Counted from the stretch's first letter, positions 46,382 to 55,093 are shown. The stretch: 64,000 nucleotides of DNA from CANLBN01 sp050633525 (GCA_050633525.1 JBOEGR010000004.1:62001-126000); one strand, 5' to 3'. Numbers and translations are program-made. The notes: a model not told the origin generated them from the letters alone.

Positions 46382-47260
46382 TTAAATTTTATCTGAATCA
46401 AACAGGGCATCTAATTTTTGTTCGTAATCGTGATAACCCAAATAGTCATACAATTCCATTCGTGGCTGCATAATATCCACTACTTTTTGCTGGGTGCCTT
46501 CTTTTTTTAATGACTCATACACCTGCAATGCTGCCCTACTCTGTGCACGGAAAGCCGATAAGGGATAAAGAGCCATACTGACGCCCACACTACCCAACTC
46601 TTCTGTTGTAAATAAAGGCGTAGAACCGAACTCTGTAATGTTGGCAAGTACAGGGACTTTGACAGCATTCACAAATTCTTGGTATTGCTCTAAGCTTGTT
46701 ATCGCTTCAGGAAATATCATATCGGCACCTGCTTCAACACAGGCACAGGCACGATCAATCGCCGACTGCATACCTTCTACAGCTAGAGCATCGGTGCGTG
46801 CCATCACCACAAAATCTGAATCAATTTTTGCATCAACGGCGGCTTTTATTCGATCTACCATTTCGATCTGACTCACAATGGCTTTATTCGGCCGATGGCC
46901 ACAGCGCTTTTGTGAAACCTGATCTTCGAGATGAACTGCAGCTGCACCTCCCTTAATCATTGCTTTGATCGTACGCGCAATATTAAAAGCGCCACCCCAG
47001 CCAGTATCGATATCAACCAACACCGGTAATTCACTGACATCTGTTATACGCCTTAAATCAATTAACACGTCTTCTAAGGTGGTTATTCCCAAATCAGGAA
47101 TGCCGCAAGAGCCGGCTGCGACACCACCACCTGATATATACAGAGATTTAAAACCAGAGGCCTCTGCCAACTTTGCTGAGTAAGCATTAATTGCACCCAC
47201 CACCTGTAAAGGTTTTTCTAATTTAATCGCTTGTCTAAAACGTTTTCCAGCAGAGTTCAT
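46382..47260 (-). CDS. prpB: 2-methylisocitrate lyase PrpB
   Basis: A 292-residue member of the isocitrate lyase/PEP mutase family that splits 2-methylisocitrate to pyruvate and succinate. The catalytic Cys loop is KRCGHRPNKAIV, and the metal site includes LVDIDTGWGGAFN. The length is as in E. coli PrpB (296). It follows the GntR regulator by 64 bases in the same operon. Confidence 0.96.
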   Translation of the reverse strand: MNSAGKRFRQAIKLEKPLQVVGAINAYSAKLAEASGFKSLYISGGGVAAGSCGIPDLGITTLEDVLIDLRRITDVSELPVLVDIDTGWGGAFNIARTIKAMIKGGAAAVHLEDQVSQKRCGHRPNKAIVSQIEMVDRIKAAVDAKIDSDFVVMARTDALAVEGMQSAIDRACACVEAGADMIFPEAITSLEQYQEFVNAVKVPVLANITEFGSTPLFTTEELGSVGVSMALYPLSAFRAQSRAALQVYESLKKEGTQQKVVDIMQPRMELYDYLGYHDYEQKLDALFDSDKI

Positions 47261-47324
47261 GCTATTTTCCCGGTAAATAAAAAGATTTTTAAGCCCAAGC
47301 CTTCATAAAATTAATTCACTGATA

Positions 47325-48041
47325 CTAATATTTTTGTGAGCAGACTATCGCCTCATCCTGCAAGCGTTTTTCAATATTTTTTCTTGAAGAACGAATATGA
47401 GCACGCATTAATAGTTCCGCCATTTCACCATCTCTATTTTCTATAGCATCCACAATATGCTCATGCTCAACGAAAGCACGTGTTGCACGCTGACTGCGCA
47501 TACCAAACTGATAGCGATATAAACGCATTTGATAATAAAGGTCATCGCATAACAAACCGATCAAACGATTGTTTTTACTGCCTTGTACGATACGATAATG
47601 AAAATCTAAATCGCCTTCTTTTTGAAAATACGCTTGCCCGTGCTCTTGTTTAATATCGTCACTATGCTGGCGTAATAACGATTTTAAATTCTCAATATCG
47701 CTATCGCTCATATATGTTGCAGCCAAGCGTGCTGACATACCTTCAAGTGCTTCTCTCACATCATAAATTTCAAGTAGTTGTTCACTGCTCATTTCAATGA
47801 CCCGCGCGCCGACATTGGCTTTGCGAACCACTAAATTACACGCCTCTAATCGTCCAATTGCATCACGTAAAGAACCACGGCTAATACCATATTTTTTTGC
47901 TAACTCGGGCTCACTAATTTTACTGCCTGCTGGTATTTTTCCTTCAACAATCGCTTGGCGAATATCTTGAAAGGCTCGCTCCGCTATTGTTGTTGTCGCA
48001 TCGATCACATTGTCTTTATTGCTTACCACTGTTTTTACCAC
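47325..48041 (-). CDS. GntR/FadR-type regulator of the methylcitrate operon
   Basis: A 238-residue regulator with an N-terminal winged helix (AFQDIRQAIVEGKIPAGSKI, KKYGISRGSLRDAIGRLE) and a C-terminal FCD ligand-binding domain. It is inside the prp operon, between prpE and prpB, so self-control is likely. The start is taken as GTG at 48041, as no better start is visible; the first 18 residues are low-complexity. It probably binds the 20-base inverted operators upstream of prpE, whose TTGTCAACAA centre resembles FadR-family sites. Effector unknown, likely 2-methylcitrate. Confidence 0.88.
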   Translation of the reverse strand: MVKTVVSNKDNVIDATTTIAERAFQDIRQAIVEGKIPAGSKISEPELAKKYGISRGSLRDAIGRLEACNLVVRKANVGARVIEMSSEQLLEIYDVREALEGMSARLAATYMSDSDIENLKSLLRQHSDDIKQEHGQAYFQKEGDLDFHYRIVQGSKNNRLIGLLCDDLYYQMRLYRYQFGMRSQRATRAFVEHEHIVDAIENRDGEMAELLMRAHIRSSRKNIEKRLQDEAIVCSQKY

Positions 48042-48127
48042 CGTTTTTCACCATTGTTCTCACTATTTTTCGCTACTGCTTTTTATTACTATTTCTTCTT
48101 AAGCTCAAATTTATCACGATATAATAT

Positions 48128-50026
48128 CTAAGCTTTTGCATAACCTAAGTCTTGTAATGATTCGGTAATTTCAGAAAAAATAAGTGGGTCATCAACAGTA
48201 GCTGGCATTGTCCACTCACTGTCGTCCGCTATTTTTTTCATAACACCCCGTAAAATTTTTCCTGAACGTGTTTTTGGTAAGCGCTTTACACAAGCCACCA
48301 AACGAAATACCGCAACAGGCCCAATACGTTCACGCACTAATTGAACTAACTCTGTTTCTAGTTGATCGGGCGCGATGGTTTCATTGGCTTTTAACACCAC
48401 TAAACCTAAAGGCAACTCACCTTTTAGCTCATCGGCAACACCAAAAACAGCGCACTCTGCAACGGCCGGATGAGAAGCCAATACCTCTTCGATACAACCC
48501 GTCGCTAAGCGATGGCCGGCGACATTAATAACATCATCGATACGGCTCATAATCCATAAATAATCATCTTCATCTTTATAGCCTGCATCGCCACTGAGAT
48601 AGTAACCGTCATAGCGCTCTAAATAACATTGCTTATAACGTTCATCTGCATTCCATAAGGTAGGCAAAGCACCGGGTGGTAGAGGTAATTTGACAACAAC
48701 CGCACCAATATCACCCGCTGCTGCCTCGCTCCCTTCCTCATCCAGTATTTGTATGTCATAACCCGGAACAGCTTTGGTTGGCGAGCCAGATTTAATAGGG
48801 AATGCTTCAACACCAAGGCAATTCGACGCAATAGCCCAACCCGTTTCGGTTTGCCACCAATGATCGATAACGGGAACCTGCAGCTGCGCCTGCGCCCACT
48901 CTAAGGTAGAGGGGTCGCAGCGCTCGCCCGCTAAAAACAAGGCTTTAAAATGCGATAAATCATAATGCTTTATATACTCTCCATTCGGATCTTCCTTACG
49001 AATTGCTCGAAATGCCGTTGGTGCCGTAAACAGTGTTTCCACTTTATGTTCAGCTATCACCCTCCAAAATGTGCCGGGGTCAGGCGTACCCACCGGTTTG
49101 CCTTCAAAAATCACTGTGGTATTGCCATTAAGCAGAGGCCCATAACAAATATAGCTATGCCCTACAACCCAACCTACATCCGATGCCGCCCAATATACGG
49201 CGCCAGGCTTAACGTTATAAACATGTTGCATCGACCATTTCATCGCAACTGCATGGCCGCCATTGTCACGAACAATACCTTTAGGTTGTCCGGTAGTACC
49301 CGAGGTATACAAAATATACAACGGGTCTGTTGCAGCAACTGAGACGCACTCCACCGGTGCTGCTTGAGCGACTGCCTCGTACCAATCGAGATCGCGACCG
49401 CTGATTAATTCGGCCTCTTGTTGTGGGCGCTGTAATATCACCGTTGTTTTGGGTTTGTATTTTGCCAAGCTGATCGCTTCATCCAACAGTGGCTTATAGG
49501 CAACCACCCTATTTGGCTCTATTCCACAAGATGCTGAAAGCACGAGGCTTGGCTTAGCATCGTCAATTCGACTGGCTAGCTCTTTGCCCGCAAAACCGCC
49601 AAACACGACAGAGTGAATGGCCCCTATTCGTGCGCATGCAAGCATGCCAATGATAGCTTCGGGCACCATTGGCATATAAATAATAACCCGATCCCCTTTT
49701 GTCACACCCTCTGTGACTAACACCCCTGCCAACAGTGATACCGCCTCTTTTAACTCAGCATAGGTATAAGTGGACTTTGAATCCGTAACGGGGCTGTCAT
49801 AAACAATGGCCAACTGATCTTGCCGACCATTTTCACAATGATAATCCACGGCGTTGTAACAGGTATTTAGCTCTCCGCCTGTAAACCATCGATAGAAAGG
49901 TTTATTCGATCTATCTAATACCTTGTCCCAAGGCTTATCCCAATAAAGTGCTTGCGCTGCTTCAGCCCAGAACTCTTCAGGCTTGTCGATGGAATGACGA
50001 TAGATATCGCTGTACTTATCTTTCAT
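48128..50026 (-). CDS. prpE: Propionyl-CoA synthetase PrpE
   Basis: A 632-residue AMP-forming acyl-CoA synthetase. Adenylate motifs are LYILYTSGTTGQPKGIVRDNGG and YLSGDAGYKDEDDYLW, with the acetylatable lysine in PKTRSGKILRG. The ATG at 50026 is preferred because AGGTG stands 6 bases before it; an in-frame ATG 4 codons earlier is possible. It is the first gene of the leftward operon and activates propionate for PrpC. Confidence 0.95.
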   Translation of the reverse strand: MKDKYSDIYRHSIDKPEEFWAEAAQALYWDKPWDKVLDRSNKPFYRWFTGGELNTCYNAVDYHCENGRQDQLAIVYDSPVTDSKSTYTYAELKEAVSLLAGVLVTEGVTKGDRVIIYMPMVPEAIIGMLACARIGAIHSVVFGGFAGKELASRIDDAKPSLVLSASCGIEPNRVVAYKPLLDEAISLAKYKPKTTVILQRPQQEAELISGRDLDWYEAVAQAAPVECVSVAATDPLYILYTSGTTGQPKGIVRDNGGHAVAMKWSMQHVYNVKPGAVYWAASDVGWVVGHSYICYGPLLNGNTTVIFEGKPVGTPDPGTFWRVIAEHKVETLFTAPTAFRAIRKEDPNGEYIKHYDLSHFKALFLAGERCDPSTLEWAQAQLQVPVIDHWWQTETGWAIASNCLGVEAFPIKSGSPTKAVPGYDIQILDEEGSEAAAGDIGAVVVKLPLPPGALPTLWNADERYKQCYLERYDGYYLSGDAGYKDEDDYLWIMSRIDDVINVAGHRLATGCIEEVLASHPAVAECAVFGVADELKGELPLGLVVLKANETIAPDQLETELVQLVRERIGPVAVFRLVACVKRLPKTRSGKILRGVMKKIADDSEWTMPATVDDPLIFSEITESLQDLGYAKA

Positions 50027-50099
50027 AGAGCACCTCATAGTTAGAGATTGCTACTAGACCCTGCCCATGATTCTAATGATTTTTATCGGCAAAATCCAA

Positions 50100-50119
50100 T
50101 AGATTGTCAACAATATAGA
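50100..50119. promoter_or_regulatory. Operator copy 1 upstream of prpE
   Basis: TAGATTGTCAACAATATAGA, with the symmetric centre ATTGTCAACAAT. It is the exact reverse complement of the second copy at 50161-50180. It lies 73 bases before the prpE start and is a probable site for the GntR-type regulator. Confidence 0.75.
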
Positions 50120-50160
50120 TAGATTAAAGCGTTTTTAATGGTTTGATAAGTGTACTTTGG

Positions 50161-50180
50161 TCTATATTGTTGACAATCTA
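50161..50180. promoter_or_regulatory. Operator copy 2 upstream of prpE
   Basis: TCTATATTGTTGACAATCTA, the exact inverse of copy 1. The two centres are 63 bases apart, which is six turns of B-DNA. This places both on one face of the helix and fits cooperative binding or looping by two regulator dimers. Confidence 0.75.
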
Positions 50181-50240
50181 TATTTAAAGACTTCCAGTCC
50201 TATTAAGTAATGGCGTGCGCAAAGCTTCCATTCCATTTAA

Positions 50241-50258
50241 GTTATGTTATATCATAAC
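50241..50258. promoter_or_regulatory. Probable Zur operator before the first COG0523 GTPase gene
   Basis: GTTATGTTATATCATAAC differs at one base from the perfect palindrome upstream of znuA/znuC. It is 52 bases before the ATG of the GTPase gene at 50310. A Zur gene lies three genes downstream, so this operon is probably self-regulated by zinc. Confidence 0.8.
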
Positions 50259-50309
50259 GCAATGTAGTGGCTTACCCCCCGAATCACAACATTTAGCTCG
50301 GTACTTGCA

Positions 50310-51533
50310 ATGAATAATATCCCCCATACCAATAAACTCCCTGTCACCGTTCTTTCTGGCTTCCTTGGAGCGGGAAAAACGACGGTATTAAGCCATATCT
50401 TAAATAACCGTGAGGGCCGAAAGGTTGCGGTCATTGTTAATGATATGAGCGAAATCAATATTGATTCCGCCATTGTTAAAAATGAAGTTTCTCTCAACCA
50501 TAGTGAAGAAAAGCTAGTTGAAATGAGCAATGGCTGCATTTGCTGCACTTTGCGTGAGGATTTATTGCTAGAGGTAGAAAAACTCGCAAAAGCGGATCGC
50601 TTTGATTATCTGGTCATCGAGTCTACCGGTATCTCGGAACCCTTGCCCGTGGCAGAAACGTTTACTTTTGCCGATGAAGATGGGGTTTCCTTATCCGATG
50701 TCTCTACTCTTGACACAATGGTGACGGTGGTTGATGCAGTCAATTTTCTGAATGACTACGAAGAAGCCGAAGCATTAAAAGAAAAAGGGGAACATCTTGG
50801 TGATGAAGATGAGCGGAGTGTTGCGGACTTGCTGGTTGATCAAGTCGAGTTTGCCGATGTTATTTTAATTAGCAAAACCGATTTAGTTGACACATCAAGC
50901 CTAGAGCGACTAATGGCTATTCTTAAAACACTCAATACATCAGCGGCTATTATCCCGATTCAGAATGGAGAGGTTAAACTCGATAATGTATTGAACACAG
51001 GCCTATTTGATTTTGAAAAAGCACAACAGGCACCTGGCTGGCTAAAAGAAATGAGAGGCGAGCATGTACCTGAAACAGAAGAGTACGGTATAGGTAGTTT
51101 TAGTTATGTAGCTAGAAAGCCTTTTCATCCAGAAAAGTTCTACAACTTTCTTCACAACACTCGCGACTATGGAAAATTAATTCGCTCCAAAGGTTATTTT
51201 TGGTTAGCAACTCGGCCGGAATTTGCTGGGCAATGGAGTCAAGCGGGCGGCATTGCACGCTACGGCTTTGGTGGTATGTTTTGGAAGTCTGTACCCAAAG
51301 AAAACTGGCCGACGGATGAGGCTTATGTGGAATCTATTCAGAAAAATTGGGTAGAACCCTTTGGTGACATGCGGCAGGAATTAGTTTTTATCGGCCAAGG
51401 CTTGGATAAAGACAAGGTCACAGACGCGCTGGACAGGTGTTTATTATCCGAAGAAGAGTTACTCCAAGGCAAACAGTTTTGGCAAACGCTACCAGACCCA
51501 TTCCCCGCATGGAAAGAAGACAATGCAGCTTAA
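50310..51533 (+). CDS. COG0523 GTPase, zinc chaperone type (first copy)
   Basis: A 407-residue G3E GTPase. Walker A is GFLGAGKTTV, the zinc-binding CxCC is GCICCTLREDLLLEV, and the switch/Walker B is LVIESTGISEPLPVAET. The G4 motif is ISKTDLVD. The C-terminal CobW_C part (FHPEKFYNFLHNT) is intact. Homologues in zinc regulons (ZigA-like) are thought to deliver zinc to client metalloproteins under limitation. It begins the operon behind the Zur box and overlaps the DUF1826 gene by 11 bases. Confidence 0.92.
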   Translation: MNNIPHTNKLPVTVLSGFLGAGKTTVLSHILNNREGRKVAVIVNDMSEINIDSAIVKNEVSLNHSEEKLVEMSNGCICCTLREDLLLEVEKLAKADRFDYLVIESTGISEPLPVAETFTFADEDGVSLSDVSTLDTMVTVVDAVNFLNDYEEAEALKEKGEHLGDEDERSVADLLVDQVEFADVILISKTDLVDTSSLERLMAILKTLNTSAAIIPIQNGEVKLDNVLNTGLFDFEKAQQAPGWLKEMRGEHVPETEEYGIGSFSYVARKPFHPEKFYNFLHNTRDYGKLIRSKGYFWLATRPEFAGQWSQAGGIARYGFGGMFWKSVPKENWPTDEAYVESIQKNWVEPFGDMRQELVFIGQGLDKDKVTDALDRCLLSEEELLQGKQFWQTLPDPFPAWKEDNAA

Positions 51534-52191
51534 TTCATTAGACACTTTCAAACATAATAATGACGCTCCTAGTTTTAAGGCTGGCCAAGATGCTGCCGTA
51601 CTGACATCAATTTATGATGATCAGGTCAATATGGCTATTTGGCAACGCCAGCATCAGAAAGTACTCGATCGCTATGCTCAAGAATGGGTTAAGCAACACC
51701 AATCCCATACACCTCGCATTATATTATCGGCAGATAAAGTATTAGATCAACTTGATGAGCTACTGCCCAATATAGAGCATAAAAATGAGTTTAAACAAGA
51801 TGTAGCTCTACTGGTTGATATGTTTTCCTGCTTATTTGATGCTGAAGAAATTGGTTTACGCTTAGCACCTTTAACAAAAGCGATGTGCCCTCGTTTTCAT
51901 GTTGATAATATCCCCTGCCGCTTAATAACAACCTATGGCGGTTTGGGAACTGAGTGGTTATTAGAAGAAAATGTGAATCGTGATTATTTAGGAAGAGGAG
52001 CAAAAGGCTTACCTGATAGTGAATCGGGTATTATTCAAGGAGATAAAACCATTCAACAAGTCAGCTCACAGCAAGTGGCTTTATTGAAAGGCAGCGGATG
52101 GATAGGAAATGAAAAATATGGGCTCGTACATCGCTCACCCGCTCTTTCTCCCGGCCAATCACGTTTACTACTCACTTTGGATTTTTCTTAA
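51523..52191 (+). CDS. DUF1826 protein of the zinc-limitation operon
   Basis: A 222-residue DUF1826 protein, often paired with COG0523 genes and Zur in pseudomonads. Its second half has H126-x-D128 in CPRFHVDNIPC, then YGGLGTEWLLEENVNRD, and a late His203 and Arg214 in GLVHRSPALSPGQSRLLLTL. This spacing recalls the HxD...H...R set of Fe(II)/2-oxoglutarate oxygenases, which is inference. No characterised role known to me. The start overlaps the GTPase gene by 11 bases. Confidence 0.85.
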   Translation: MQLNSLDTFKHNNDAPSFKAGQDAAVLTSIYDDQVNMAIWQRQHQKVLDRYAQEWVKQHQSHTPRIILSADKVLDQLDELLPNIEHKNEFKQDVALLVDMFSCLFDAEEIGLRLAPLTKAMCPRFHVDNIPCRLITTYGGLGTEWLLEENVNRDYLGRGAKGLPDSESGIIQGDKTIQQVSSQQVALLKGSGWIGNEKYGLVHRSPALSPGQSRLLLTLDFS

Positions 52192-52220
52192 AGACGTACC
52201 TATATTTAGATACCTCTTTA

Positions 52221-52724
52221 ATGGCTTATACAAAAAATATGAATCAATTAAACAAAAATATTGAACTCGCCGAAAAACACTGCAAAGAAAAAGGAGAACG
52301 ATTAACCCAAAAACGCAAACTAGTGTTACTTGCCTTACTGGATTCAAAAAAGGCGATATCGGCCTACGAGCTTGTCGAATACTGCAAACAACACTATAAC
52401 GAGACAATCTCTGCTATGTCTGTTTATCGAATACTTGATTTTCTACAAGAACAGGGTTTAGCTCACAAACTGGGTTTAGCAAACAAGTTTGTCGCTTGTT
52501 CTCATGTTGTCTGTCAATATAAACACCAGATATCACAATTTTTAATTTGTGATCAATGCCAAGGTGTTGAGGAAATCAATATTGACCCATTAGCATTGAA
52601 GGACCTACAAACACTAATTAAGAAAACAGGTTTTCACCTAAGCAGCCCTCAACTAGAGATAAATGGGGTATGTGAAAAATGCTTTTCAGCAGAAAATCCA
52701 AAAGATACAAACAAGAAAATTTAA
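52221..52724 (+). CDS. zur: Zinc uptake regulator Zur (Fur family)
   Basis: A 167-residue Fur-family repressor with the Zur pattern: winged helix (ETISAMSVYRILDFLQEQGLAHKL), then ACSHVVCQYKHQISQFLICDQC with structural-zinc cysteines C110 and C113, and GVCEKC (C151, C154). The histidine-rich sensing region is the CSHVVCQYKH stretch. The gene sits between DUF1826 and a small hypothetical, and its operators are the two palindromes in this window. Confidence 0.94.
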   Translation: MAYTKNMNQLNKNIELAEKHCKEKGERLTQKRKLVLLALLDSKKAISAYELVEYCKQHYNETISAMSVYRILDFLQEQGLAHKLGLANKFVACSHVVCQYKHQISQFLICDQCQGVEEINIDPLALKDLQTLIKKTGFHLSSPQLEINGVCEKCFSAENPKDTNKKI

Positions 52725-52749
52725 ATGAAAACTCTATAAAATATGCTTT

Positions 52750-53094
52750 GTGGTTTTTTTAGCCGCCTTTACTCTTTTTCCTATTTTCATACATGTCCAT
52801 CCGCATAATTGGAGTAACTTAAAAACTGAACTCATACTCGATGATAAAGATCAAGTTAGAGAATTGCTACAGCGCTGGACATTTGATATTTATTATTCAG
52901 CAATAAGGCTGGCAGATACCGAAAATGGCCATAACAATCAAGAACAAGACTTAAGGAACCTAAAGAACTACCATTATTTTTCAGAACTAAAAATTGAAAA
53001 TCGGTTAGTCAAACTAACCAAGCCCAACGAGCATTCACTTAAGACAATTACAAAAGAAAGGCAACAACAATTAGAACTCACTACGCGTTTTTGA
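52750..53094 (+). CDS. Small hypothetical membrane or exported protein after zur
   Basis: From the GTG at 52750 the frame gives 114 residues: a hydrophobic start (VFLAAFTLFPIFIHVHPHNW) then a charged, soluble-looking part. Family unknown. Upstream, the ATG at 52725 directly follows the zur stop, but its frame ends after four codons. A single-base shift at the A4 run at 52728-52731 would join it to this frame and give MKLYKICFVVFLAAF, a proper signal peptide. The true start is therefore uncertain. Confidence 0.45.
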   Translation: MVFLAAFTLFPIFIHVHPHNWSNLKTELILDDKDQVRELLQRWTFDIYYSAIRLADTENGHNNQEQDLRNLKNYHYFSELKIENRLVKLTKPNEHSLKTITKERQQQLELTTRF

Positions 53095-53113
53095 CCCCAG
53101 CTACTACATTGAT

Positions 53114-53242
53114 ATGAGACATCAAAAGCCATCACAAATACTCATACACAACAACAAGGGTAAAAGATGCTTTATTAATATCGAAACCCTAAACCTTCTG
53201 CACGATATCTTTACAGCTAATGAGGCTAAAAATGTCTACTAA
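53114..53242 (+). CDS. Possible small protein of 42 residues before the second GTPase
   Basis: An ATG-started ORF, MRHQKPSQILIHNNKGKRCF and 22 more residues, whose last 11 bases overlap the ATG of the second COG0523 gene at 53232. The overlap could allow translational coupling. There is no clear ribosome-binding site and I know no family, so it is listed as possible. Confidence 0.25.
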   Translation: MRHQKPSQILIHNNKGKRCFINIETLNLLHDIFTANEAKNVY

Positions 53243-54620
53243 AATTCCTGTTACCGTACTCACTGGCTTTCTTGGTAGTGGTAAAACAACATTACTTAAT
53301 CGCATTTTGTCAGAGGAACATGGTCTCCGTATCGCCGTGATTGAAAATGAATTCGGTGAAATTGGTATTGATCAAGATTTGGTTATCAATGCTGATGAAG
53401 AAGTATTCGAGATGAATAATGGTTGTATTTGTTGTACCGTACGAGGCGATTTAATTCGTATTTTGAGTGATCTATCCGAGCGCAAAGATAAATTTGACCG
53501 CGTGATTTTAGAAACAACCGGCATGGCAGACCCAGGCCCCGTCGCTCAAACATTTTTTGTGGATAAAAATATTCGTGAACAATACGAGCTTGATGGAATT
53601 ATCACATTGGTGGATGCAAAACATGTTAATGCACATCTCGATGAGAGCACTGATGAAGTGATGGCGCAAGCCGCTTTCGCAGATCGGATTATCCTTAACA
53701 AGGCTGATCTAATTTCCGAAGACGAAATGCTCAGTTTAAAAAGGCGCTTACAAGAAATTAATAGAGTGGCTGACTTCTATTCTGCCACCATGGCCAATGC
53801 CCCTATTGATGATCTACTGGATATAGGCGGCTTTAATCTTGAGCGTGCAATGGAGATGAAACCTAACTTCCTTGAGCCAGAATACCCTTTTGAATGGGGA
53901 GGTATTTGGCAGTTACCTACTGGAGAATATCATTTTCAGCTAGCTAATGGCCCAGATCCAGACATGGCTTTTCTTATGTCTGACATTAATGAGGCTTCTG
54001 AAGCAGCAGTGCTAGCCTTAGCCGAAACTGTATTTGTTGAATTTTCCAAAACAGCCGAACCGCTTTCCCATAAGCAAGAACTTGCCCAGATTGGAAAGTG
54101 TTATCAACTCCAACTTGAAGGGCGAGAATACTATGAATTCAATTTTGTAATAGAAGCTCTTAACGGTATAAAAAAGACTCTTAGCGTCGATACAAAAGCC
54201 TATAAAAACATCGCGATTTTCTCTCAGCATACTCCGGAAGAGTTTGAGTTAAAATTGTTGAATCAGGAGAATACTGAATACACCCCTATATCAGAACATT
54301 ATTTTAATGCAGAACATGAGCACGATGATGCAGTGTCATCCGTTGCAATTGAGTTACCGGGTTTGTTTGATTTTCCAAAGATCAATGCATGGCTTGATAT
54401 GTTTCTGCAAGTGAAAGGGCCTGACATTTATCGTATGAAAGGTGTAGTCGGTGTAAAAGGAGAAAGTCATCAAATAGTATTCCAGGGGGTACATATGATG
54501 CTTGACAGTCAAGCGGGTAAACCTTGGGGTGACGAACAGCCCGTAAACCGGATGGTCTTTATCGGAAAGGATCTTGACGAAGGTTATATCCAACGCTCAC
54601 TGAAAACGTGTTTATATTAA
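53232..54620 (+). CDS. COG0523 GTPase, zinc chaperone type (second copy)
   Basis: A 462-residue G3E GTPase, longer than the first copy. Walker A is GFLGSGKTTLL, the metal motif is NNGCICCTVRGDLI, Walker B is DRVILETTGMADPGPVAQT, and G4 is LNKADLIS. The C-terminal domain has a HYFNAEHEHDDAV histidine/acidic patch that could bind metal. The ATG at 53232 is preferred (TGAGGC upstream); 53220 is also possible. An extra roughly 100 residues (YEFNFVIEALNGIKKT region) separate the two halves of the C-terminal domain. Confidence 0.9.
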   Translation: MSTKIPVTVLTGFLGSGKTTLLNRILSEEHGLRIAVIENEFGEIGIDQDLVINADEEVFEMNNGCICCTVRGDLIRILSDLSERKDKFDRVILETTGMADPGPVAQTFFVDKNIREQYELDGIITLVDAKHVNAHLDESTDEVMAQAAFADRIILNKADLISEDEMLSLKRRLQEINRVADFYSATMANAPIDDLLDIGGFNLERAMEMKPNFLEPEYPFEWGGIWQLPTGEYHFQLANGPDPDMAFLMSDINEASEAAVLALAETVFVEFSKTAEPLSHKQELAQIGKCYQLQLEGREYYEFNFVIEALNGIKKTLSVDTKAYKNIAIFSQHTPEEFELKLLNQENTEYTPISEHYFNAEHEHDDAVSSVAIELPGLFDFPKINAWLDMFLQVKGPDIYRMKGVVGVKGESHQIVFQGVHMMLDSQAGKPWGDEQPVNRMVFIGKDLDEGYIQRSLKTCLY

Positions 54621-54655
54621 TTGTAATGCTTAAATAGTACGAACGAGTTAACCGT

Positions 54656-55093
54656 ATGAAAGATGTTAAAAACGTTTTCCGCAATCTCGAAAAAAAACTA
54701 AAACAATCAAGTTGGTTTGAGGATGAGTGGGAAATATATAATCGTGGTGCTTATCTACAGCTTTATAAAACGAATTGGCACAACCAAAATCAAGGAGGCA
54801 TTCATTTCGAAACGTATATTGAAGCGCCTCAGATTAAAGGGAAAACCTTCCCCGTTTGCATGCATGCTGAAGAGGATTGCCCTTCTCAACCTGAATTTAT
54901 TCAAAAGTTTTTAGAACTAGAGGGAGACCGGATACAAAGCTGGAAGGGTTATCAAACAAGTGGCAAAGGCTACAGTATTTGCCAACGAACTCTACCTCTT
55001 AATTTTAAAAACCTAGAACAACGACTTTTTGAAGAATTCAACCGCCTTCGACAACTGGATGCTGCTGTTGAACAAACATTGCACACACTTTAA
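54656..55093 (+). CDS. Hypothetical protein of the zinc-limitation island
   Basis: A 145-residue soluble protein I do not recognise. It starts MKDVKNVFRNLEKKLKQSSW and has WEIYNRGAYLQLYK, HFETYIEAPQIKGKTFPVCMHAEEDCP, and a C-terminal helical region with LDAAVEQTLHTL. His and Cys in the CMHAEEDC segment could bind metal. It lies 35 bases after the second GTPase and 12 before the DUF1289 gene, so it is probably one transcript with them. Confidence 0.65.
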   Translation: MKDVKNVFRNLEKKLKQSSWFEDEWEIYNRGAYLQLYKTNWHNQNQGGIHFETYIEAPQIKGKTFPVCMHAEEDCPSQPEFIQKFLELEGDRIQSWKGYQTSGKGYSICQRTLPLNFKNLEQRLFEEFNRLRQLDAAVEQTLHTL

